A stretch of DNA of 64,000 nt, taken from Erythrobacteraceae bacterium Alg239-R51 (GTDB lineage Bacteria > Pseudomonadota > Alphaproteobacteria > Sphingomonadales > Sphingomonadaceae). The notes under the pieces were generated by a model. It did not search any database. It was not told the DNA's origin and saw nothing but the letters and a program-made list of their open reading frames with translations. Location: positions 81,042 through 145,041 of the forward strand of contig CAMZOI010000004.1 in assembly GCA_947331495.1 (NCBI GenBank), in the 5' to 3' direction. Within the stretch, counting starts at the first letter, position 1. Every line of letters begins with the position of its first letter. A program made the translations under genes and the position numbers. Positions 27,927 through 35,310 of this stretch are shown piece after piece.

Positions 27927-28139
27927 ATGATCCGACTCATCTTGTCTTGCGCTGCCATTGTTACGTTAGCCGCCTGTTCCGGCTATGAGGAAGATGACCC
28001 ATCCGAGGTCATTACCCAGAGCGAGCGCGAAGCGCTCGATGATGCAGCGGAAATGATCGAACAGCGCCGTTTGCCTGACGATGCCCTGCCACCGGCCGGG
28101 GATGACGAAACCACCGAATTCACGGAGACAGCACGATGA
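27927..28139 (+). CDS. very small lipoprotein, hypothetical
   Basis: A 70-residue protein with signal MIRLILSCAAIVTLAAC (lipobox LAAC) and an acidic mature part of about 53 residues (SGYEEDDPSEVITQSEREAL). Its stop overlaps the acyl-CoA dehydrogenase ATG by 4 bp (ATGA), so the two are translationally coupled, an unusual partner for a cytoplasmic enzyme operon. Function unknown. Confidence 0.72.
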   Translation: MIRLILSCAAIVTLAACSGYEEDDPSEVITQSEREALDDAAEMIEQRRLPDDALPPAGDDETTEFTETAR

Positions 28140-29323
28140 CTGCAGCGGCGGCCAATAAAGGGATGGATGGCGACACTTTCGACCAGTTTCTCGAGCAGCT
28201 GGAACGCTATGTTCGCGAACGGCTGATCCCGGCAGAAAAGGACGTTATCGCCCACGACAGAATTCCCGACGAGATCGTCGATGAAATGAAGGACATGGGC
28301 CTCTTCGGTCTGACCGTGCCCGACGATTATGGTGGTGCGGGCCTCAACACCGCGCAATATGCCCAAGTCGTCAAAACCATGGCCTACGCCGCCCCTGCCT
28401 TCCGCTCGATCTTCTCGATCAATGTCGGCATGTTCAATTCGGCGATCAAGAATGGCGGCACCGAGGAACAGAAAGCAGAATGGTGGCCGAAGATCGCTGC
28501 CGGCGCGATCGCCTGCTTTGGTCTGACCGAGCCGGGGTCGGGCAGCGATTCGGCTGCAATGCAGACGACCGCCAAACCCGATCCAAGCGGCAATGGGTGG
28601 ATACTGAACGGCACCAAGCGCTATATCACCAACGCGCCACACGCCGACGTCGCCTTGATCATGGCGCGCACCGAAAAGGATGCCTTGCCCAAGAACGCTC
28701 ATGTCAGCGCCTTCATCGTGCCGATGGACACGCCCGGCATGTCGACCGGCAGTCCAGACGAGAAGATGGGCCAGGCAGGGTCGCATATTTCCGACGTCAT
28801 GCTGGACGATGTGCATGTTCCAGGTGACGCCTTGCTCGGCGCAGAAACCGGCAAGGGTTTCCGTTTTGCCATGATGAGCCTCGACAATGGGCGTATTTCG
28901 GTTGGTGCGGCAAGTACCGGTTATGCCCGACGCGCGCTGGATTCAGCCCTGCGTTATGCGACCGAGCGCAAGGCCTTCGGCGAGCCGATTGCGAACTTCC
29001 AGCTTATTCAGCAGATGCTCGCCGATAGCGAGACGGAGATATATGCTGCGGAATGCATGATGGCAGACGTTACCGCGCGCGCCGATCGCGGCGAGAACGT
29101 CATCCGCAAGGCTGCTGCTTTCAAGGTCTTCGCCTCGGAAATGTGCGGTCGTGTCGTCGACCGGGTGGTACAGATTTATGGCGGGGCGGGTTATCTCGCC
29201 GAATACGATGCGGAACGCTTCTTCCGCGATGCGCGGATCTACCGCATCTACGAAGGCACCACGCAGATCCTGCAATTGCAGATCGCCAAGCATATGTTGC
29301 GCGATTTCGCGGCGCAGGGCTGA
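28136..29323 (+). CDS. acyl-CoA dehydrogenase
   Basis: A 395-residue FAD-dependent acyl-CoA dehydrogenase introducing the alpha-beta double bond. Family motifs are CFGLTEPGSGSDSAAM, KRYITNAPHADVAL, and RIYRIYEGTTQILQLQIAKH, where the Glu of YEGT is the catalytic base in this family. It heads the enzyme part of a tightly spaced plus-strand operon: CoA-transferase starts 3 bp after its stop. The substrate cannot be fixed; neighbours suggest a short or branched acyl-CoA. Confidence 0.94.
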   Translation: MTAAAANKGMDGDTFDQFLEQLERYVRERLIPAEKDVIAHDRIPDEIVDEMKDMGLFGLTVPDDYGGAGLNTAQYAQVVKTMAYAAPAFRSIFSINVGMFNSAIKNGGTEEQKAEWWPKIAAGAIACFGLTEPGSGSDSAAMQTTAKPDPSGNGWILNGTKRYITNAPHADVALIMARTEKDALPKNAHVSAFIVPMDTPGMSTGSPDEKMGQAGSHISDVMLDDVHVPGDALLGAETGKGFRFAMMSLDNGRISVGAASTGYARRALDSALRYATERKAFGEPIANFQLIQQMLADSETEIYAAECMMADVTARADRGENVIRKAAAFKVFASEMCGRVVDRVVQIYGGAGYLAEYDAERFFRDARIYRIYEGTTQILQLQIAKHMLRDFAAQG

Positions 29324-29326
29324 GGC

Positions 29327-30583
29327 ATGTACGATCTCCTGCGCGGACTTTCGTTGCTTGAAGTTTCCAGCTTCGTGGCCTCGCCCACAGTCGGTCTTTA
29401 TTGCGGGCAATTTGGCGCGGAGGTAGTTCGCGTAGACCATATTGCCGGCGGGCTCGATTACGACCGCTACATGCTGGCCGAAAACGGCCGATCGCTGGCA
29501 TGGGAAAATCTCAACCGCACGAAAAAATCGGTCGCGCTAGATCTGCGTAGCGCAGAAGGCCGCGAACTGTGCGTCGAGCTCGCCCGCAAAACCGGTCAAT
29601 GCGTTACCAATCTGCCGGAAAAGAGCTTCCTACGCCATGCGAGCATGGCCGAGGGGCGAAACGACATGATCAGCGTGCGCATCATGGGTTGGCACGACGG
29701 GCGCCAGGCAATGGATTTCACCGTTAACGCGGCGAGTGGCTATCCGCTCATGACCGGTCCCAAAGAATGGAACCCTGACGAAGCGCAGCCGGTAAATCAG
29801 CTGATGCCCGCGTGGGATTTTCTCACTGGTGCCTATTGCGCGTTTGCCCTCTTGGCTGCGTTACGCCATCGCGATGCCACTGGCGAGGGGGCCGAGGTTC
29901 GCGTGCCGCTCGGCGATGTGGCGATGGGCACGCTGGCCAATTCGGGAACGATGGCGGAAATGCTGTTTCGCGGCGGCGATCGCGAACGGCTCGGCAATGC
30001 GATCTGGGGTGCATTCGGTCGCGACTTCCGCTCACGCGACGGCGTGAGGTTCATGGTCGCCGCTCTGACTGCCAAGCAGTGGTCCGGTATCATCGAAGCC
30101 TTCGATCTGGCGGAAGAAATTGCCGCGCTGGAAGCCGAGCTCGATGTTCGCTTCGCCGAGGGAGATACGCCCCGCTTCGAGAATCGCGAACGACTGTTCG
30201 CACTGTTCCAGTCGGTTGCGGCCCGCCACGATTACGCCGATCTCGAGAAACGCATGGGCGCAGCGGGCACGACCTACGAGCGGTATCGTACGCCATTCGA
30301 AGCATCACGCGATCCGGTATTGGTGGATGACAACCCCCTCTTCGCTATCACAACCGACAACCCGAGCGGGTTCGACTATCCTGCGGCACGAAGCTTCGCC
30401 AATATCCCGGACAAGGAGCGCGCCGAGCCGCAACGGGCGCCCTACCTGGGCGAACATACCGAAGAAATACTTGCCGACCGGCTCGGTCTTTCATCGGGGG
30501 AAATTGGAAGACTGATTGACATCGGTCTTGCCGCCACCAGTGATTCCGGTCGCAACTATTCCAAGATCAGGACCATGCCATGA
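29327..30583 (+). CDS. class III (CaiB/BaiF) CoA-transferase, 2-methylfumaryl-CoA isomerase-like
   Basis: A 418-residue family III CoA-transferase. Start LLRGLSLLEVSSFVASPTVG, then VALDLRSAEGREL and PAWDFLTGAYCAFALLAAL, the last containing the probable catalytic Asp. The N-terminus with an isolated GGLDYDRYML pattern resembles the mesaconyl-C1/C4-CoA transferase (Mct) branch rather than formyl- or carnitine-CoA transferases; this is a reading by eye. GAGG lies just before ATG 29327. The stop overlaps the thiolase ATG (ATGA). Confidence 0.88.
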   Translation: MYDLLRGLSLLEVSSFVASPTVGLYCGQFGAEVVRVDHIAGGLDYDRYMLAENGRSLAWENLNRTKKSVALDLRSAEGRELCVELARKTGQCVTNLPEKSFLRHASMAEGRNDMISVRIMGWHDGRQAMDFTVNAASGYPLMTGPKEWNPDEAQPVNQLMPAWDFLTGAYCAFALLAALRHRDATGEGAEVRVPLGDVAMGTLANSGTMAEMLFRGGDRERLGNAIWGAFGRDFRSRDGVRFMVAALTAKQWSGIIEAFDLAEEIAALEAELDVRFAEGDTPRFENRERLFALFQSVAARHDYADLEKRMGAAGTTYERYRTPFEASRDPVLVDDNPLFAITTDNPSGFDYPAARSFANIPDKERAEPQRAPYLGEHTEEILADRLGLSSGEIGRLIDIGLAATSDSGRNYSKIRTMP

Positions 30584-31812
30584 CGTCACTCCGCCGTGTA
30601 GCCATCTGCCGTCCCCTCCGTACGCCAGTGGGCAAGTTTCTCGGCACGCTCGCACCGCTCGAGGCGGGCGAACTTGGCGCGATCATGATCAAGGCGCTGG
30701 TCGAGAGATCCGGCATCGACCCCTCGCGTGTTGACGATGTGGTGTTCAGCCAGGGCTATGGCAGCGGTGAAGCCCCGGCGATCGGGCGCTGGAGTTGGCT
30801 TGCGGCCGGATATCCGATCGAAGTGCCCGGTTTCCAGCTTGATCGGCGGTGCGGCTCGGGGCTGCAGGCCGTGGCTACCGCAGCCATGATGGTGCAGACC
30901 GGAGCGGCGGACTGCGTGTTGGCTGGCGGCGTCGAAAGCATGTCCAATGTCGAACACTACACCACGAAGGCCCGCCATGAGGCGCGAATGGGCGACATGG
31001 TGCTCTGGGATCGGCTGACCCGGGGGCGATTGATGAGCCAGCCGATCGAGCGCTTCGGGGTCATTACCGGCATGATCGAGACGGCAGAAAATCTGGCCAA
31101 GGACTATGACATCTCGCGCGAGGCTTCGGATCGGTTCGCAGTCCGTTCTCATCGCAATGCCGCCGCTGCGTGGCAGGAAGGCAAGTTCGACGATTACCTC
31201 GTCCCGGTCGAGATTCCGCAACGGCGCGGCGATCCGATGGTCTTCGCTAGAGACGAGGGGTTTCGCGCCGACGCCGACCTGGAATCTCTAGGAAAACTGC
31301 GTCCGATCGACGCGAAGCGCGACCCCGAAGCTATAGTGACGGCAGGCAATGCCAGCCAGCAGAACGACGCCGCAGCAGCTTGCCTGGTGGTTGCAGAGGA
31401 CAAGGTCGATGAGCTTGGTCTCGAACCGATCCTGTGGTTCCATTCGTGGAGCGCTGCGGGTTGCGATCCATCGCGCATGGGCATCGGTCCGGTCCCTGCG
31501 GTGGAGCGCCTCTTTGCCCGGAACGGACTTGGCTGGGACGATATCGGCCTGATCGAGCTGAATGAGGCTTTCGCTCCCCAGGCGCTCGCCGTGCTAAAAG
31601 GTTGGGGGTTCGCAGACGAGGACAGTCGGCGTGAAATCGTGAACGTCAACGGATCCGGCATTTCTCTAGGTCATCCGATCGGCGCGACCGGGATCCGCAT
31701 TCTGGCTGACATGGCGCACGAGATGCAACGGCGCGAGGTGCGCTACGGGCTGGAAACCATGTGTATCGGGGGCGGTCAGGGTATGGCCGCCGTATTCGAG
31801 CGAGCTACATGA
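30580..31812 (+). CDS. acetyl-CoA acetyltransferase (thiolase)
   Basis: A 410-residue thiolase. The acyl-carrying Cys is in LDRRCGSGLQAV, with the second-site motifs NVNGSGISLGHPIGATG (His) and MCIGGGQGMA (Cys). It may catalyse the thiolytic final step of the module, releasing acetyl-CoA or propionyl-CoA. It overlaps both neighbours by 4 bp (ATGA at 30580 and 31809). It is distinct from the thiolase at 41850. Confidence 0.94.
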   Translation: MTSLRRVAICRPLRTPVGKFLGTLAPLEAGELGAIMIKALVERSGIDPSRVDDVVFSQGYGSGEAPAIGRWSWLAAGYPIEVPGFQLDRRCGSGLQAVATAAMMVQTGAADCVLAGGVESMSNVEHYTTKARHEARMGDMVLWDRLTRGRLMSQPIERFGVITGMIETAENLAKDYDISREASDRFAVRSHRNAAAAWQEGKFDDYLVPVEIPQRRGDPMVFARDEGFRADADLESLGKLRPIDAKRDPEAIVTAGNASQQNDAAAACLVVAEDKVDELGLEPILWFHSWSAAGCDPSRMGIGPVPAVERLFARNGLGWDDIGLIELNEAFAPQALAVLKGWGFADEDSRREIVNVNGSGISLGHPIGATGIRILADMAHEMQRREVRYGLETMCIGGGQGMAAVFERAT

Positions 31813-32666
31813 GCGACTGGCACGATTGGATCGGGCGCGAACAGCGTAGCGCCGATCGCCTCGATCCAGCTCTGGCCGCGCGGTGGTGCGCGACATTCGA
31901 CCGAAGCCCCCCGGACGGCACGGCCATGCCACAGGGCATTCACTTGTGCCTGTGCACGCCCGAAGCGCGGACCGAACAGTTGGCAAGGGACGGTCACCCG
32001 GTACGAGATGATACACCTTCCAGCTTTCTTCCACCTCTTCCGCTACAACGACGGATGTGGGCGTCGAGCGCCATGAAATTTCGGGAGCCCATCACCGTTG
32101 GCGCGAGTATCGAGCGGCTCAGCCGCATCGTATCCATCGCGAAGAAATCGGGCAGTCGTGGCGACATGGTATTCGTCGACATCGATCACGAAACCAGCGT
32201 CGATGGCAGGCTCTCTGTAGAGGAGCGTCAGACCCTCGTTTTTCTGGAAGCGCTTCCGCCCGGGGCGCCCCTTTCGCCGCCGGAAACGTCAGACGCCGAA
32301 ACTTTCGACGCATCGGCCTGGGACTTGCATCGTCGCGTCGTACCCGACGAGCGTTTGTTGTTCCGTTATTCCGCACTGACCTTCAACACCCATCGCATTC
32401 ACTACGATGAACCCTACGCCCGCGAAGTCGAACGCTATCGCGGCCTGGTGGTCCATGGCCCCTTGACGGCCAGTCTGCTCTTGCAGCTTGCCGGTGAACG
32501 GTTCGGAGAAAACCGCCTTGCCTGCTTTGAGTTTCGCGGGCTCAGCCCGGCTATTGCAGGCGAATCTCTGCATCTGGCAGTAAGAAAGAAAAACGACGCG
32601 GTCGAACTTGGGGCCTTCGCACCCGACGGACGCCAGATTACGAAGGCCACGGCGGCACTCGGTTGA
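31809..32666 (+). CDS. MaoC/HTD2-like hydratase with FAS1-like dehydratase domain
   Basis: A 285-residue double hot-dog protein. The N-terminal domain resembles the FAS1-like dehydratase fold (MWASSAMKFREPITVG) and the C-terminal hot-dog has FRYSALTFNTHRIHYD and VVHGPLTASLLLQL, the hydratase-2-like active-site strand. This is the architecture of HTD2 and of mesaconyl-C4-CoA hydratase (Meh). It would hydrate an enoyl-CoA made by the dehydrogenase. ATG 31809 overlaps the thiolase stop by 4 bp. Confidence 0.87.
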   Translation: MSDWHDWIGREQRSADRLDPALAARWCATFDRSPPDGTAMPQGIHLCLCTPEARTEQLARDGHPVRDDTPSSFLPPLPLQRRMWASSAMKFREPITVGASIERLSRIVSIAKKSGSRGDMVFVDIDHETSVDGRLSVEERQTLVFLEALPPGAPLSPPETSDAETFDASAWDLHRRVVPDERLLFRYSALTFNTHRIHYDEPYAREVERYRGLVVHGPLTASLLLQLAGERFGENRLACFEFRGLSPAIAGESLHLAVRKKNDAVELGAFAPDGRQITKATAALG

Positions 32667-32703
32667 TTTGAATCTCAAGCCGCGAACGCGTAGATAGGGT
32701 TTT

Positions 32704-33645
32704 ATGGCAACGCTTGCAGAACCCGAACAGGATTTCACCCGGCTTCCCGAAATGCCGGACGATGTTTTTACCGCACCGCTAAAAAAGCCGGACCATGTAG
32801 GCGACGACTGGCTTGAGCCCAATCAGACCGACTATGACAGCGAGGACGACGCGATCTGGAACGATCTTTTCGCGCGTCAGATGGAGGTTCTGCCCGGTCG
32901 CGCGGCAACGGCGTTCATGGAAGGCACCGAAAAGCTTGACCTAGGTCGCGGAGGCGTTCCCGAGTTCGGTCTGCTGAGTGAAGAGCTGGACAGGCTGACT
33001 GGCTGGAGCGTTGTCCCGGTGCCCATGCTGATCCCCGACCACGTGTTTTTCTGGCATCTGGCCAACCGTCGTTTCCCCGCAGGCAATTTCATCCGTACAC
33101 GCGAAACCTTCGACTACATTCAGGAGCCGGATGTCTTCCATGACGTTTTCGGCCATGTGCCGATGCTGACCGACCCGGTCTATGCCGACTACATGCAGGA
33201 ATACGGCAAGGCGGGCTGGAAAGCCATGCGATACAACCGCCTCAAGGCATTGGGGTCGCTGTACTGGTATACGGTCGAGTTCGGGCTGCTAGAAGAAACA
33301 GCGGGTGATATTCGCGCTTATGGTGCCGGTATCCTGTCGGGTCCGACCGAAGCGGTCTATTCTACCGAAGCAGAAAGTCCGAACCGCATCATGCTCAATG
33401 TCGACCGCGTTATGCGCACCGATTACGTGATCAGCGACCTGCAGCCGACTTATTTCGTAATTTCGAGCTTCGAAGATCTTTACCGCAAGACGGTCGAACG
33501 GGATTTCGACAAACTCTACAAGAGTCTTGGGCCCGGCTTCACCTATGCCAACACCGCGGTGATCGATGTCGACAATGTGATCAGTCACGGCACCCTGGAA
33601 TACACGCTTCGTGGTGGTCGTGGCAGCGGCGCTGCCCCGTTTTAG
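32704..33645 (+). CDS. phhA: phenylalanine 4-monooxygenase
   Basis: A 313-residue tetrahydrobiopterin- and Fe-dependent hydroxylase converting phenylalanine to tyrosine. The iron ligands are H146 and H151 (FHDVFGHVPM) and E192 (YTVEFGLLEE). No ACT regulatory domain is present, as in other bacterial forms. It starts 37 bp after the HTD2-like gene, so it may be read as the last gene of that operon; the terminator at 33661 closes it. No pterin dehydratase (phhB) is adjacent. Confidence 0.96.
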   Translation: MATLAEPEQDFTRLPEMPDDVFTAPLKKPDHVGDDWLEPNQTDYDSEDDAIWNDLFARQMEVLPGRAATAFMEGTEKLDLGRGGVPEFGLLSEELDRLTGWSVVPVPMLIPDHVFFWHLANRRFPAGNFIRTRETFDYIQEPDVFHDVFGHVPMLTDPVYADYMQEYGKAGWKAMRYNRLKALGSLYWYTVEFGLLEETAGDIRAYGAGILSGPTEAVYSTEAESPNRIMLNVDRVMRTDYVISDLQPTYFVISSFEDLYRKTVERDFDKLYKSLGPGFTYANTAVIDVDNVISHGTLEYTLRGGRGSGAAPF

Positions 33646-33660
33646 GGTCGGCCAAGGAAA

Positions 33661-33693
33661 AAGGCGGCACAGGTTCGATCCTGTACCGCCTTT
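33661..33693. terminator. bidirectional terminator between phhA and an acidic lipoprotein gene
   Basis: AAGGCGGCACAGG (33661-33673) pairs with CCTGTACCGCCTT (33680-33692) with one C-A mismatch and a six-base loop. T runs flank both ends (TTT after it on plus; five T after it on minus), so it can terminate phhA and the convergent lipoprotein gene. Confidence 0.8.
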
Positions 33694-33722
33694 CATCATT
33701 CGGTGATTAAGCCGACTTGCGA

Positions 33723-33974
33723 TTACATCGCATCGCCTTCGTCGACCTGCTCTTCCATGGATTCTTCCATGGCATCGGTCTGGTCGTCCATCGCGTCGGC
33801 CTGATCGTCGGTGATCTGACCGGTATCTTCCATCATGTCGACCGTTTCGTCGCGGTTGTCTTCCATCACTTCAATGTCGTCTTCCATTTCGTTCTCGGCA
33901 GGGCTGTCACATGCAGCAAGACCGAGGCTGAGGGCTGCGGCCGAAGCGACGAGCGCCGTTTTGTTGAATTTCAT
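33723..33974 (-). CDS. small Met/Asp/Glu-rich acidic lipoprotein, hypothetical
   Basis: An 83-residue protein with a lipoprotein signal (MKFNKTALVASAAALSLGL then AAC, lipobox LAAC). The mature part of about 62 residues has eight methionines, no lysine and one arginine, with an imperfect D-Q-x-D-A-M repeat (DDQADAM, DDQTDAM). GGGGAAGAG precedes ATG 33974. The signal resembles that of the 27558 protein. Metal or cation binding is conceivable but unproven. Confidence 0.75.
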   Translation of the reverse strand: MKFNKTALVASAAALSLGLAACDSPAENEMEDDIEVMEDNRDETVDMMEDTGQITDDQADAMDDQTDAMEESMEEQVDEGDAM

Positions 33975-34056
33975 GATACTCTTCCCCTTGAATGGTGAGG
34001 CGGTCGCAATAGCAGCGCATTTCCCCAAGGGAAACGAAAAATGGCGAAAATGTGAC

Positions 34057-34311
34057 TTAATGCAGGACGCGTCGGCGTACGAGATTGAAAGCTGCCAGTG
34101 CAACCAGCGATCCGGCGACCGCCCAGATCAATGCGAACCCGCTGACCGCACCAAGAAACGTCCCATTCCCTGCTATAAGTCCGACCAGCAGCGACCCGAG
34201 CACTCCGACCAAGGCATTGGCCAGTATCTCGCGCCCGTCTTCTATTCGAAGAACGATCGTTGCCAGCCACCCCAGGATGGCGCCGACGATGATCAATATC
34301 AGCAGGCCCAT
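34057..34311 (-). CDS. GlsB/YeaQ/YmgE family stress-response membrane protein
   Basis: An 84-residue protein with three hydrophobic segments (LLILIIVGAILGWLATIVL, ANALVGVLGSLLVGLIAG, GFALIWAVAGSLVALAAF). The GWLA and GLLG-like turns match the transglycosylase-associated/YeaQ family, general stress membrane proteins of unknown activity. It is upstream of the acidic lipoprotein on the same strand, 82 bp away. Confidence 0.85.
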   Translation of the reverse strand: MGLLILIIVGAILGWLATIVLRIEDGREILANALVGVLGSLLVGLIAGNGTFLGAVSGFALIWAVAGSLVALAAFNLVRRRVLH

Positions 34312-34435
34312 TCGCGTGCTTCCTTCAAAGCCATGTTACGCTTTTACCATCTTGCGAGGGTGATAGTTCCGATGGACCGCTGAAAACACCAACTGTGGCC
34401 ATAACGACACGGTTTGAATGGGGCGAAGAAAAGCA

Positions 34436-35245
34436 TCAGAAAGCGACCAGCAACGCCGCGCCCAAGAAAATCCGATAGACAACGAAAACAAGCATCGACG
34501 CCTTTCTGAGGAAATTCATCAGGAACATCATCGTAGCAAGCGCAGCAAAGAACGTGAATATGCCAGTCACCGCTGCATCGACCTGCATCCCGCGGGTTGC
34601 CTCGGCAAGATCAAACGCTGCTAGCAGGCCTGCGCCCGCCACCGCGGGAATTGCAAGTAGAAATGAAAACCTTGCGGATTCGACCCGCGAATACCCCAAT
34701 GCGCGCGCCGCAGTCATCGTCGCGCCCGAACGGCTTGTCCCCGGTATCAGGGCCAGAGCCTGTGCGATCCCCACCAGTACCGCGTCGCGCAAAGTCATGT
34801 CTTCATAGGCCTTCACTTGCTTGCCGAACCGGTCTGCAAGCCCGAGGAAAATCCCGAAGATGATGAGATTTGTCGCAACAAGATCAGTCGACCGGAACCC
34901 TTCCAGATAACCCCCCAGCTTGATGAACAGGCCTGCTGCAACCGCGGGAATGGTGCCGATCAGTACGAACCAGAACAGCCGGCGCTGCTCATCGTCTCGG
35001 CCAAGGCCGACGCTTGCAAAGCCACCGCGGGCGAGCCCTGCAACGTCCTTGCGAAAATAAAGCATGATTGCGAGCAGCGAACCGACATGCACCGCAACAT
35101 CAATTAACGGCCCCTGGTCGGGAAAATTCGTCAGTTTCGGGATCAGGATCAGATGTCCCGACGACGAGATCGGCAGGAATTCAGTGATTCCCTGCACGAT
35201 AGCTATCAGCAATTGTTGGAAGAGTGTCATGTCGGACGCGTCCAT
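34436..35245 (-). CDS. uppP: undecaprenyl-diphosphatase
   Basis: An integral membrane phosphatase of about 269 residues that recycles undecaprenyl pyrophosphate for peptidoglycan and polysaccharide synthesis. The two active-site motifs are GITEFLPISSSGHL and LIPGTSRSGATM; about eight hydrophobic helices follow the UppP pattern. ATG 35245 is taken; ATG 35230 is also possible, and an upstream TTG (35263) lies inside the terminator-like hairpin and is unlikely. Confidence 0.95.
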   Translation of the reverse strand: MDASDMTLFQQLLIAIVQGITEFLPISSSGHLILIPKLTNFPDQGPLIDVAVHVGSLLAIMLYFRKDVAGLARGGFASVGLGRDDEQRRLFWFVLIGTIPAVAAGLFIKLGGYLEGFRSTDLVATNLIIFGIFLGLADRFGKQVKAYEDMTLRDAVLVGIAQALALIPGTSRSGATMTAARALGYSRVESARFSFLLAIPAVAGAGLLAAFDLAEATRGMQVDAAVTGIFTFFAALATMMFLMNFLRKASMLVFVVYRIFLGAALLVAF

Positions 35246-35250
35246 GAACA

Positions 35251-35286
35251 AAGGGCGGAGCAAGTCAAGCGACCAGCTCCGCCCTT
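35251..35286 (-). terminator. hairpin between M13 peptidase and uppP
   Basis: AAGGGCGGAG (35251-35260) and CTCCGCCCTT (35277-35286) form a perfect ten-pair stem with a 16-nt loop, 25 bp past the M13 peptidase stop and 6 bp before the uppP start region on the minus strand. On the minus strand it is followed only by TGTTC, so it is a weak terminator or attenuates uppP. Confidence 0.55.
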
Positions 35287-35310
35287 CCGAATTTCAGGCC
35301 TCGGCCAACT

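Noticed and set aside
34553..35107. Several open frames on the plus strand opposite uppP
   Set aside because: They mirror the hydrophobic UppP gene and carry no domain or sensible start.
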